Shown piece by piece: positions 13,684 to 23,640 of a stretch of DNA of 64,000 bases (the stretch's first letter is position 1; each line of letters opens with the position of its first letter). The notes under the pieces were generated by a model. It did not search any database and had not been told where the DNA came from. It saw nothing but the letters and a program-made list of their open reading frames with translations. The position numbers were made by a program, and so were the translations under genes. Source of the stretch: Eunapius fragilis. Taxonomy: Eukaryota; Porifera; Demospongiae; Spongillida; Spongillidae. Location: the NCBI GenBank assembly GCA_963681505.1, contig OY811980.1, positions 2,402,535 to 2,466,534 on the forward strand, given 5' to 3'.

Positions 13684-13977
13684 GACAAGTAAATAAAAAC
13701 ATTCTCTAACGAGAAAGTTGTTGGTATATAGGATTGACCAATGCTGGTGTAAAAAGCACGGAAACAAGAGTGACAGAAATTTGACTGGAAAATTGAAATA
13801 GGCCTATATTTAGCACATTACTCAGACATGCACTGTTATAATGTGAGTGTGCTAAATATAGGCCTATTTCAATTTTCCAGTCAAATTTCTGTCACTCTTG
13901 TTTCTGTGTTTTTTACACCAGCATTGGTCAATCCTATATACCAACAACTTTCTCGTTAGGGAATGTTTTTATTTGTT
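13684..13977. mobile_element. Fold-back (MITE-like) element, near-perfect palindrome
   Basis: The left arm runs from acaagtaaataaaaacattc through agaaatttgactggaaaatt to ataggcctatatttagcaca. The right arm is its reverse complement with only scattered mismatches, leaving a central loop of roughly 30 bases near 13822-13850. No reading frame is present. The termini match the other fold-back copies here, but the inner arm sequence differs from the 34815 and 44520 copies, so it is a sister subfamily. Confidence 0.85.
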
Positions 13978-14239
13978 TCATAAGTTTTTTTTCTCCCTCA
14001 GACTGTCATATAAGTATCATAGTGAATAATCAAACTTTGGAAAGGTCAATAAATACTAGAATTATAGGACGATCCATGTCCACCCCTGACTTTATCTCTT
14101 AGTGCAATAAACTAAATAACTAAATAACTTTAATAATGGTAATGATAATTATAACTATTTTTATAGTGTACAAATTGTCCTTGTTCTCGACTTAGGCTGC
14201 GTCCTTCTCCCCAGCCTCCTTTCCTGCCAGGTTCTGACC

Positions 14240-15025
14240 ATGAGGTGTGCAAGGGTGGCAGTACTTCTGCTGCTGCTTCTGCTGGTGGTAGGGGGCAGCG
14301 CAGCTAATGGTGGTAGTGGCGGGGTCAGTGCTGCTGTTTCTGCTGGTGGTGGTGGGAGGGGGGGGTAGGAGGCAGCGCAGCTAATTGTAGTAGTGGCGGG
14401 GTCAGTGCTGCTGTTTCTGCTGGTGGTGGGGGGTAGGGGGCAGTGCAGCTAGCGCCGGTGGCAGTGTTGCTGCTGCTGGCGGTGGGGGACTTGTAACAGC
14501 CTTTTTAGCTAGCAATTACAAGGTTCATGTACAAGGAGTAGTTATATGGGAGAAGGATATGGTTGCAGTAAATTTCATTTCACCTAGTACTCAGCCCTTG
14601 CAACTGCAATTAAATTCATACTGCCCTTACATGTATAGCAGCTAGTGCTGGTGGTGGGGGCAGTGCTGTTGCTGCTTCTGCTGGTGGTGGTGGGGGGGGG
14701 GGGGGGGGTATGGGGCAGCGCAGCTAGTGCTAGTGGTGGGAGTAGTGCTGCTTCTGCTGGTGGTGGGGGTAAGGGGCAGTGCTGCTTCTGCTGGTGGTGG
14801 GGGTAGGGGGCAGTGAAGCTAGTGCTGGTGGTGGGAGTAGTGCTGCTTCTGCTGGTGGGGGGGGGGTGCTGCTTCTGCTGGTGGTGGGGGTAGGGGGCAG
14901 TGCAGTTAGTGGTGGTAGCGGTGGGGGCAGTGCTGCTGCTGCTTCTGCTGGTGGTGGGGGCAGTGCAGCTAGTGGTGGTAGCGGCAGGGGCAGTGTTGCT
15001 GATGGCGGTGGGGGACAGATCTTGT
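14240..15025. repeat. GCTG/GGTGG-rich minisatellite array
   Basis: Variants of ctgctgcttctgctggtggt and agtgctggtggtgggg recur many times with irregular spacing, interrupted by a unique block at about 14487-14640. Long open frames occur on both strands (poly-Gly/Ala/Ser one way, poly-Pro/Ala/Thr/Ser the other). They are products of the triplet-like repeat, not genes. Confidence 0.85.
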
Positions 15026-15236
15026 AACAACCTTTTGAGCTAGCAATTACAAAAGGCATCATTTACTTCACTTAGAAACTCACTATCCCTAAGAATAGAT
15101 TTTTCAAGACCACCATTATAGTCCATTAGTGCATGAGATTTGAGTTCATACAAGGAGTAGCTATATGGGAGAAGGATATGGTTGCAAGTAATTTTCACTT
15201 CACCTACTCAGCCCTTGCAATTAAATTCATACAGTT
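14487..15236. repeat. Large tandem duplication: minisatellite plus unique flank
   Basis: The non-repetitive block at about 14487-14625 (gctagcaattacaa, then gggagaaggatatggttgca, then cagcccttgcaa and attaaattcatac) is repeated at about 15027-15236 in the same order with small indels. The array plus its flank was therefore duplicated as a unit, and the second copy of the flank carries about 70 extra bases. Confidence 0.75.
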
Positions 15237-15639
15237 GCAGGCATACCCTATCATGATGCCACCCCAATATTCAAAAGACAGATCACAAGGAGAAAGGACT
15301 ACTGTACACACAGTTGGGTCACCATGCATGCTTTACATGTGAAGTGGTACAAGATCCCTTACATACATGCCTGCGTGCTGTTTGCATGCACATCTTCCCA
15401 TAGCTTTTTAATGCTAGTACAATACAACATGCGCCCATAGCATACCTTTGGGTGGTATAGTCTCGTACCCAGACCCACATCGCAGCTGCGGATGGAATAC
15501 ATCACCGCCTACGCGAGTAGTGGGTCTGGTGTCCTCCTGTACAAATTTCTGTCCAGTTGCGCCGGAATGTTGTAGCGACCAATCAGATTTGAGGTATGCG
15601 CTAATTGCATTTTCTAGTTATCAATCGAAGTTATCGGTT

Positions 15640-15830
15640 ATGGCGGTAAAGCTAGAGATGGATGATGTACTGGTATTACGTGCGATTCAGTCGGCGGGTG
15701 AACGTATGGGGTATGCCAAAGTTAAGGACAAACAGTTCCGAGTCATCGAAGACGTGGTCCGTGGTCGGGACACGTTCGTAAGCTTACCAACAGGTTACGG
15801 CGTTCTGATCTGCTATGGGTATTTATTTCA
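15640..15830 (+). pseudogene. RecQ-type helicase N-terminal fragment inside the transposon
   Basis: From the ATG at 15640 the frame reads through KVKDKQFRVIEDVVRGRD and then TFVSLPTGYG, the layout of the Q-motif region and motif I of RecQ-like superfamily II helicases. In the family TGYG is followed by Lys-Ser of the Walker A motif; here it is followed by Val-Leu, and similarity ends within about ten residues. The rest of the frame (to 16092) is Ser/Arg/Lys-rich with no recognised domain. It is either cargo captured by the element or the 5' stub of a transposon-encoded helicase. Confidence 0.6.
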
Positions 15831-16099
15831 CGAGCTATCGGTTCTAGAGGTACGAAGCAAGCCACTCACAATCGCGCCAAAAAGACAAAGAGCGAGAAAC
15901 GATGTCACAGCCGATCCTCATCTTAGGAGAGAAGCAAGCTCGTCGTCTGAGTCCAGCGACTCCGACGCATGCAAGAAGAAGTTCAAGCCGCGCGAGAGGA
16001 CCCACCACTCCAGGTCGCGGGAGAGCAGCTTCCTCAACGCCCCCTTCTGCCTTCACTACCATGTCCCTACCCCTCGAGGCACGAAGTCATAAGGGGTAA

Positions 16100-17080
16100 G
16101 CATGCCCACTTTGATAAACTTACCTCTCCCATAGACGATCTATCCTCACTCCCCGTTTGACTGAGATACCCAGTAAAAAGGTTGATGGAGTGCTTGATTC
16201 CTTGGCAGAGTGGTCAGGTTAAATTTGTGACAGAAGGCGTAGTACTTCCTGATCCCTGCCCTGTAGGGGTGGATGTTGAAGGGGCCACAGCTCTGTGGAG
16301 GAGGTGTCTCAGGCGACCTTCTAGAGCTCTGCCAGCTCTTGAGGCACTGGTGTGGGCAGTTGCCTCCGAACCAGGCCCCATCCAAGTAGGCCCCATAACC
16401 ACAGGTGCCAGAGGCATCGTGTACAACTGGATTGGACTCTGCATAGTTCCAATCTGGGGAGATGAATATAGAAATGCCATTCCAAGATGGTAGGAAGCTG
16501 TTCCACCATTGTATGTCAGCTCTGGCTTCAGAACTAAGATGGATATGGTGGTGGAGCCTCCTCAAAATCAGCATTCAGAATAGTTCCAATCCAGGCCTCT
16601 GAATGGGAACTCCATTCAGAGGCCTGGATTGGAACCATTCTGAACTCCATTCAGAGGCCTGGATTGGAACCATTCTGAATGCAGATTTTAGGTCTACCTT
16701 GGCCATATGGCTCCTTTTTCAAATCTGCTAAGGAGCCCCGCCACATTGTCAATTGTGGAGTAACGGACAGTGAAATTAGGTTGTGTGCAGTGAAAGGAAA
16801 GTGAGGTCCGTTGTAGGGTGTGTGCAGTGAAAGGAAAGAGAGGTCCATGGACACACCGCCAGCAGACGCAGGCCTTGTCAGGATGATCTTTCAGTTGCTG
16901 GAGCTCACGTAGTCCCAGGCAAGGGGGCAGGCCTTGGCGGGGTGCTCCCCACCACAGCCTGTGACCCAGCACTTGTGATGCAGCATAACTTACATTTACC
17001 TTCACCGGAGTAACTTCATTTATGAGAGATAATTCAAAAAGCTGGCGTTTAGGATCGGGTGATACCAATGCTAAGTGCAC
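16100..17080 (-). mobile_element. DIRS-like retroelement fossil (reverse transcriptase / RNase H / recombinase N-terminus)
   Basis: On the - strand, segments resemble the DIRS order. There is a reverse-transcriptase patch near 16690-16760 (DNVAGLLSRF and MAKVDLKSAFRM). It is followed by an RNase H-like stretch at about 16300-16520 (LSSEARADIQWWNSFLPSWN, then VVHDASGTCGYGAYLDG). A stretch at about 16150-16230 (YRAGIRKYYAFCHKFNL) resembles the N-terminal domain of the DIRS tyrosine recombinase. It is a short, broken copy with several interruptions, and it lies wholly inside the inverted-repeat transposon. Small inverted and direct duplications (16584-16676, 16760-16850) sit within it. Confidence 0.65.
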
Positions 17081-17344
17081 TGATAATCGCTTCCTTAATA
17101 GGGGAAGATATTGTACGAAGAAGGGAGAGGTCCAGAAATGTAGTAGCTTGCTAATTAAAGCATTAACACACTAATTGCATTCTTGCGGAAGATAATATTA
17201 TTCATACATGACGTTGAATGTAAGTATTATGTAATCGCTGGACAGAAATTTGTACAGGAGGACACCAGACCCACTACTCGCGTAGGCGGTGATGTATTCC
17301 ATCCGCAGCTGCGATGTGGGTCTGGGTACGAGACTATGGGTGGT

Positions 17345-17850
17345 AGTGGTAGTTCTGTGACCTCTGCGGTACCGCCATCTCTCGGCAGCACGTTTAGCTA
17401 ATCGGACAGTGGGGTCCTTTCAGATGCCTTAATGGCAGCTGAATTGTCCTCGTATTTCTGCCTTTTAGTAGCGCGGTTCTCATCGTGGTTTTCTGCCTCT
17501 CAGCAGATCAATTCCTGCGTTGTGGCTGTCGAGTACAGAGGCCTTTATTTTAGGGTCGGCCTTGTGTACAGAGGCCTCTTCTTTTCGGGATCGGCCTTGT
17601 AGCTGTCACGTACAGCTGCCTTCTTCTTTTCGGGACTCTTGATAGCGCACTCGGGCTACATGTATAGCATTGCAATTGTTCTCTTCTTGCTCCTTAAGGT
17701 ATTCCGCTCGTTGGTTGGATCGATTAAGCATTATTAATTAAAATAAATTTTATAAACGTTAATAACTTGCTAGATACCAATTCCTATATAGAACAAACTA
17801 CCGCATAAGGGTCTTTTTCGCTGTGGTTTCTTTCTAGATGTGAATATGAC
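17345..17850. other. Non-coding; short tandem repeats
   Basis: A unit of about 35-50 bp recurs about three times at 17530-17640 (gtacagaggcct, then tcttcttttcggga, then tcggccttgt). No gene is recognised. Confidence 0.5.
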
Positions 17851-18195
17851 ATGATAGGATAACGTGCCGGTAAATTTCGAAGCTATTGGTACTATTGCCG
17901 TTCTTCAAAACCGTTCGTACTCGAGTTATACCTTCCTAAGAAGAAGGACGACGACCAAGAATTATTTTAGGACTGGGCACGAGACACAGGAAATTGTTAG
18001 TTTCTCTATAACCACACCGTTTTATGACACGGAACCAACGTAGAACTGTAGATCGTTGTGCTCTCATTCCGCCGCGACAAAGAGATAAGCGATCCGTTTC
18101 ACCGTTGTTCCTCTAGACGAGAGTTATGGTTTTTTAATGACATTTATCAACTATCATTCAATCCTATATTGAACCTGCTGTCAGATTGTCCATCT
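17850..18195 (+). repeat. Diverged copy of the right half of an unclassified repeat
   Basis: It aligns loosely but in the same order with 35870-36200. Shared landmarks are gaagctattggtac, cgagttataccttc, an A/G-rich block gaagaaggacgacgac, aattattttaggactggg, ctctagacgagagtta, ttttttaatgacattta and finally aatcctatattgaacct. The corresponding sequence at 29480-29860 is inverted. It is the oldest-looking of the related copies and has no left half. Confidence 0.6.
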
Positions 18196-18727
18196 AAATG
18201 AATTTATGAACGTACAATAACCACGTTTAGTCAAATACGAACCCCATTCTTTATGTTTAGCAGTTCAAAAGATAAAAACAAATGGATTGCAATTAACTAA
18301 ATTGACAAAACATAGATTAATAAACTGCAGAATAACATTGATGAGGCTTTGAAAAAAAGTATGAAATTCGATTGGTGTTTTACTAGTTAATATTCAAAAC
18401 AACAAATCAAACTTGAAAAAGCTATATGACCACAATGTTTTTATTAACATTGAGTTTTAATAACGCACCATTAAATAATCCATTACCAAATCAATTAGTG
18501 TTTTGTATACTTCATTTTAAAATGGAATATTTATGAAAAATATTTACCACAACAGCTTCAACCGTAATAACTTTAAAGCAAATGATGGTCTTAATTGTTA
18601 ATAACTCACTTTTGAACCTAGTAACTTGAAATCAGTACTGTTCCACCGCATATCCAGATCTTGTGTTACTTATTATCATAAACCGCAATCTTGAATAACC
18701 AGGTAAATAGAGCGCCACTTTCCCACC
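18196..18727. other. AT-rich non-coding stretch
   Basis: No long reading frame, repeat or RNA gene was seen. Base composition is clearly more AT-rich than either neighbour. Confidence 0.4.
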
Positions 18728-19306
18728 AGCCGTGAAGTGCTCCCTTCTACCAAACCTTGACATTCTTGGTGCTCCTGTTGGTGACTATTTACACTGTTCT
18801 AGATTTATCGCTGACAAGTGTGCTGAATCCAAGAAATTGCTCACAAGTCTGGTGGATGTGGCTGGAGTTGATCTCCAGGTGGCATTCACATTACTGCGCA
18901 TGTATGGAGGTTTTTGCAAATTGGTCCACATAACCCAGGTCACTCCTCCTAGTTTGGCTTCAGATGCCCTAGTGTCCTTTGAGATTCGGGGGCTTAGGCC
19001 TCTTGCCATGCCGCCGCTGCCTTTATTGTCTCGATTTCCTCATCAGACCTGGGCCAATCCAACAATCACCATCTTCAGCAGGCAGTCATAGCCTATAACT
19101 CCAAGGTCTCCTCACATCGTGCAATCACGGCTGAGTCTGCCCTCACTTCTCCCATCAGTCAGCGAGAGCTGTCCAGCAAGATTGGTGAGGATCAATTCAA
19201 ATCTTTGTTGGGAGCATCCTGCCCAGCTGACAAAGCCAGTCTCCTGTCTGTTTCAGCCCCTCATTCATCTTCATGGGTGTCAGTGGTCCCTTCAGTGGGC
19301 TTACGT
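18728..19306 (+). mobile_element. Non-LTR retrotransposon (LINE) fragment A, 5' piece
   Basis: The translation contains LPNLDILGAPVGDYLHCSRF, then VAFTLLRMYGGFCKLVHITQ and VTPPSLASDAL, then SVSAPHSSSWVSVVPS. These are hallmarks of the region after the reverse-transcriptase catalytic core in a LINE family that ends in a CCHC finger and a restriction-like endonuclease (R2/NeSL-like organisation, by recall). The fragment lacks the catalytic core. It stops at the (GGA)n tract, and the same element appears to resume at 21126. Confidence 0.7.
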
Positions 19307-19307
19307 C

Positions 19308-19376
19308 AGGAGGAGGAGGAGGAGGAGGAGGAGGAGGAGGAGGAGGAGGAGGAGGAGGAGGAAGAAGAAGAAGAAG
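19308..19376. repeat. (GGA)n/(GAA)n microsatellite
   Basis: About 19 perfect gga units are followed by a short gaa run. It sits exactly where LINE fragment A loses coding similarity. Open frames through it (poly-Glu, poly-Gly, poly-Pro) are artefacts. Confidence 0.95.
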
Positions 19377-20822
19377 CAACAATAGGGCTATACAGCCATA
19401 TTTCAATCTGCGGCGTAAAATATCACCATGCATGATTACAGTCAGTGCAGTAGATACTATATGCCCATGTAAGCCTAATAACCGGATCAAGTGATGGTCT
19501 CAAGTGTACTAGCTTCAATTCCTCTGTATAATATGTTTATTATTATAATGCATGATATGTCTGTCCACTGTCGTGGTCTAGACATATTTACTCATTGGCC
19601 TGCACATACAATCCCAATGTTGGGTGTTCTGTGCATTGGTATGTGCTTGTCAGACTTCTCTTTGTGAGTCCAAATCAAATTTTCAGGTTAAAATAATGAA
19701 ACCTTGTTATAGGTACCACACCTTGTGCTTTTATACTTTGGATTGGTCTTGACCTTAGACTATTTGAGAAGATCAGAGCAACATGTTAAAAGAAGGGGGG
19801 GGGGGTAGTAAGACAGGTCTTTTGCACTAAGCATATGAAAAATAAATTGTAGATTAGGAAATTGCTAGCTCCACAAGCTTATGAACGATAGGTATTTGTC
19901 ACACGCATGTTGCGGAAATAGCCAAGTGAATGGACAAAATCTTAAAAACGTACAGTGTGTTTTCGGTAAAAATGGCAAAACTAATTAGAGTAAAAACACT
20001 GCCATAGAATGTATATAGTGGCACACACATCATGCTTCAAAAAACATTCAAAAAAAGTTATACTTGTCGTACTTTTTTCTGTGACAATTAAATTCTCTGC
20101 ATAATGCATTTTTAAGAATCGTATCTGTTTATTAGCATCGTGTAACCAAGGGTGTGATTTAAAAAATAGACTGGCAATTGGTAAATTTAGCACGATAGAC
20201 ACATCAAACAGCATTAGAGACATGGATGCCAAAAAAACTGCATTTCTATTTATAATGAATTTTCAAATATTGGTCCTACGCGTAGGAGTTGGACCTGGAG
20301 AATTAAGGTTAATGGATTGCTGATTCACTTCACCTTTTTCAATATCCCCCCCCCCCCCCCCCCAACCTTCACTAATTTTCAGGGGGCCTGCCCAGTTCTA
20401 GTACATGCTGTATAGTAAACTGCATGCATGCACTCAAAGACAATGAAGTAGCACACAGTCCATACTGACAGACTCTTAGATGTCTACATCAGCATCTCTA
20501 CCAGTTTTTTATTGGGACTGCTTATGGTGATATATTAATTGTGATAAAACACTTCATTTCCACCACCATGAAATGAAACTTATAATTCAGCCATTTTAAA
20601 ACCTCAACTTCCCACAAGTAGTCCAGAGAGGTGAAAAGGAGTGGAGATGGAGAGGAGAAAGTGATAGGGGAAAGCCACAGGGAAATTTTTTAGGATCCAG
20701 CCAGTGTTTACAAGAGGGCAGAAGTCTTGTGCTTACTGGAACATGCCACCATCATTCTCCTATCTCAGCCACACGGTACTTTGTTGATTCTAATCCTCAC
20801 TCCAAGCAGACACTAAGAAGAG
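19377..20822. other. Non-coding spacer, possibly inserted in LINE fragment A
   Basis: No recognisable gene. A C homopolymer lies at about 20347-20363 and a G run near 19796-19805. The stretch separates the two collinear pieces of the same LINE, so at least part of it is probably a later insertion or rearrangement. Confidence 0.4.
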
Positions 20823-20854
20823 CTAGCTAATGAATTTGTGAGCGTGTTGGCATT

Positions 20855-20942
20855 TAGTGTGTGTGCATGTTTGTGTATGTGTGTGTATGTGTGTGCATAT
20901 GTGTGTGCCTATGTGTGTGCATGTATGCTTGTGTGTGTGTGC
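20855..20942. repeat. TG-rich microsatellite
   Basis: Imperfect tgtgtgtg tract with ca/at interruptions (tgtgtgcatgtttgtgtatg). The frames over it on both strands are low-complexity artefacts. Confidence 0.85.
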
Positions 20943-21125
20943 ATTTTTCACATCATCACCCTCATATGGAGATGGTGATCCAGCCTTGCTTGTCAAGCTG
21001 ACGATTGAAGTGTCGCTACGTATGATGGTGATGTCATTTTTATTTAATATCACACACAGACACATGTGCGCACAAAGCAATGCACACACAGAAACGCACT
21101 AAATAAAAATGAATTAATTACTCAG

Positions 21126-21640
21126 CCAGCTGATGTTCTAGTGCCAAATCGGGATCTGGGGAAACCTGCGGCTTTTGATCTCACAGTAGCATCACCGCTT
21201 AATCAAAGTATCCTCACTGAAGTATGTGTGTCTGTGGGATCGTGCGGAACTTTCCTTCACCTTAAATTGCACACTTCCTGGTCTGTCATGTAAGGAAATT
21301 TTTGTGACTTAGATCATCTGCTTGGGTTTCATAACAAAGGAAGCATGCCTCGTTAAGTGCTCAGAGCTAGGTTGGTCTTGCATACAATTGGTTGTTGAAA
21401 CTTATGGCTGCTGGGGAGCTGAAGCTTGCCTTCATCTTTCATGCCTTGCCTCTCGCCTGGGCTAGGCTAAATTGCTCCAAATCCCATGCCACCTCAATGC
21501 TGTATGGTAGGCTCAACCTGGTTCTTGTCAGAGCAAATGCAAGGGCACTGCTATCTTGAGCATATGGCATCAGCTCTGACACCACAGCTTAACTACTATA
21601 GGGCTGACATTAAGCTATCCAGTCATAGTCGTATATTTTG
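21126..21640 (+). mobile_element. LINE fragment A, 3' piece (endonuclease region and tail)
   Basis: It reads ADVLVPNRDLGKPAAFDLTV then ASPLNQSIL, and further on GWSCIQLVVETYGCWG. This matches the C-terminal restriction-like endonuclease region of the same LINE family as 18728-19306. About 100 residues expected between the pieces, including the CCHC finger, are not found. An AT-rich tail follows and meets the tail of the opposite-strand copy near 21700. Confidence 0.7.
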
Positions 21641-21799
21641 TGTGTGTGAATAATAATAATCCTGTACATGCATTTATTCCCATTCATTGTTCCTCTTGTA
21701 TCTTGTATTCAATTATCTTTGTAACAATGATTTTATTTTTATTTTTATTATTATACATGCATATAATAACATCTACACACGGACATACAACAAATCAAT

Positions 21800-23640
21800 A
21801 AGATGGGGACATTAACCAGGTTAGAATGGATGTGGCATTTGCCTTAACCAGTTGTAAGTTAAGGTGGCCATAAATGTCATTCATGGTTACAGATTTAGGT
21901 TTGCTGCTCAGGGTGGCAATTCTTGAGGCAATAATTATTGCAGAAAACAGTTGCATGGCTTCTTTCCTCCATGCTCTATACTTTCAGCCACTACAGGAAT
22001 GCACACCAATCCCAGCTCATAACACGTTTTCTTCATGTTTTATCGCTTCAGTGGCGAGTGTGGCAGTGGCTGTCACTCTCGCTTCCAATAAGGTTTGTGG
22101 ATTAAACCAAGTCTGCTGTCCTGCCCCTATTGCAGTTGGAAATCAGTATATCAGCTGGGTGGGTCTTGCTGTGGCTGGTGGTAAGTTTGTTGCCAACCTA
22201 CCCGCACTCCAATGTGTGGGCTCAGCGACACACTCCCACAATGCAGTAACGAAGTCTGTTGTTCCTGGTGACCACAACTCATCCATGTTTACATGTGACC
22301 GCATGATGGCTGAGAATGTCAAGTGTACTTCCAGGGCACAAGGAACACTGAGAACCCCCTAAGGTATCTAAACCAAGCCACCAATTTAAGGCAACCGGGA
22401 AAATGGGAGCAGTCAAGTGCAGCCCAAGACCCTCAGAAGGAATGACAGAAAGCCAAGATGTGACAAAGTGAGATGAAACTGCAAGTAGACGAGCTCTATC
22501 TGCCACTGATGAACAATTTAGTAGTAGGATGAATTTGTTATCATCCAGTTTCTCTGAAAGAGCCTTCTGATAGACAGAAGAGGATGAAAGAAGATTTTCA
22601 GCACTGATACTATCACTTGTTGCAACCAAGCAGTTGAACATACATCAAAGACAGCAAGAGCATCTGTTATGAGGGAGCTAGGGGTTGCTTGAGTTAAATG
22701 AACAAGCTTGCAAAATGCACCACATAGGTGAAGGAAAATTAGGGCAACCTGAGGATCAATCAGGCCAACTTCTTCCAGCTGGGACTCAGACCTTGCAATA
22801 TTTTTGAAGCTGAACAGAACTCTTTATCTCCTATGGGAGCACCTAGAATCACCAAATTTGGCATATCAGAACTCATGCTAGATGGGAACAAGTCAAGTTC
22901 GTGGGAACTGAAGACTTCACATTAAGGAAGATTGATGAAAATTCCCAGTGCTGGACTCTCGGATTGAAGGGCTACGAGAGCCCTGCATAAGGCAGCCCTT
23001 GGGCCAGCAAGGACCATCGTCAATGTACAAGGGGTGATAAAGGAGGTTGGAGCAGGAGACCATGATGGCTTTGACAAGGATATTCAAATCACATGCAAAC
23101 AAGAGCGGGCCCAGTGAATCCCCTTTGGACACCTGACTCCGAGGCCAGGCAATCCAGGGAGTGCATAAGAAAAGGGTGTTGGGCGTAACACCAGCTCACC
23201 CAGGGGAAGAACTCGGGGAAGTGCTTTGCACATTCAGAAAGGAGAGCTTGGTGTAGACACTAAAGTAAAACCATTCTTCATGTCAATCTTCAAAACTCTG
23301 GAATCATCGTTGAACCAATGTTGATCCATGCAATCTCGTAAACCATGAATAGATTTTTCAGCACTGTTTGGGCAAGCAACACCAAACTGAAATGGCTCAA
23401 AGAAGAAAGCAGCCCTTTCTTTCAAAGCCACACAGAGACACTTTCCAGTTAGATGGCGGATTGATTCTCCAACAGCAGTTGGATGGATACCTCCTGGGGC
23501 AGGCTTGTTTTGAGCTGTGTGGTTACTTCCTGCCGGAAAAAAACAACTTCAGCCTGAGCCCTACCAGAAACCTAAAGGTCAATGACAGCCCAAAGAGAGT
23601 GTAAGATGGGTGTCTGCAAGGGAAACTCAGCTACATATAT
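21800..23640 (-). mobile_element. LINE fragment B (reverse transcriptase, CCHC finger, endonuclease region), broken
   Basis: On the - strand, in order: AVGESIRHLTGKCLC (about 23460); FEPFQFGVACPNSAEKSIHG (about 23350-23400); KIDMKNGF (about 23267-23290); GDSLGPLLFA (about 23095-23125); the catalytic YIDDG (about 23015-23027); LLAVSSHFVTSWLSVIPSEG with a CCHC pattern CSLCPGSTLDILSHHAVTC (about 22280-22350); then a decayed endonuclease region (VVTRNNRLR, ADILI). Frame changes and stops separate these blocks, so it is dead. It is the same family as fragment A, in opposite orientation, with its 3' end facing fragment A. Confidence 0.75.

Larger units (their letters stand above)
15457..17337. mobile_element. 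1.88-kb DNA transposon with perfect 100-bp terminal inverted repeats
   Basis: Bases 15457-15556 and 17238-17337 are exact reverse complements over 100 positions (outer end atagtctcgtacccagaccc). The element is flanked by a 7-bp direct repeat, gggtggt, at 15450-15456 and 17338-17344. Inside are a RecQ-helicase-like fragment on the + strand next to the left repeat and a DIRS-like retroelement fossil on the - strand. No transposase is recognisable, so it is probably non-autonomous and moved by a relative. Perfect arms suggest recent movement. The superfamily cannot be fixed from this copy; a 7-8 bp target duplication would fit several. Confidence 0.85.

Noticed and set aside
14584-15062. Overlapping frames of 80-150 codons on both strands, rich in Pro, Ala, Thr, Ser or Gly
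   Set aside because: They follow the minisatellite triplet pattern in every frame and have no domain or start context.
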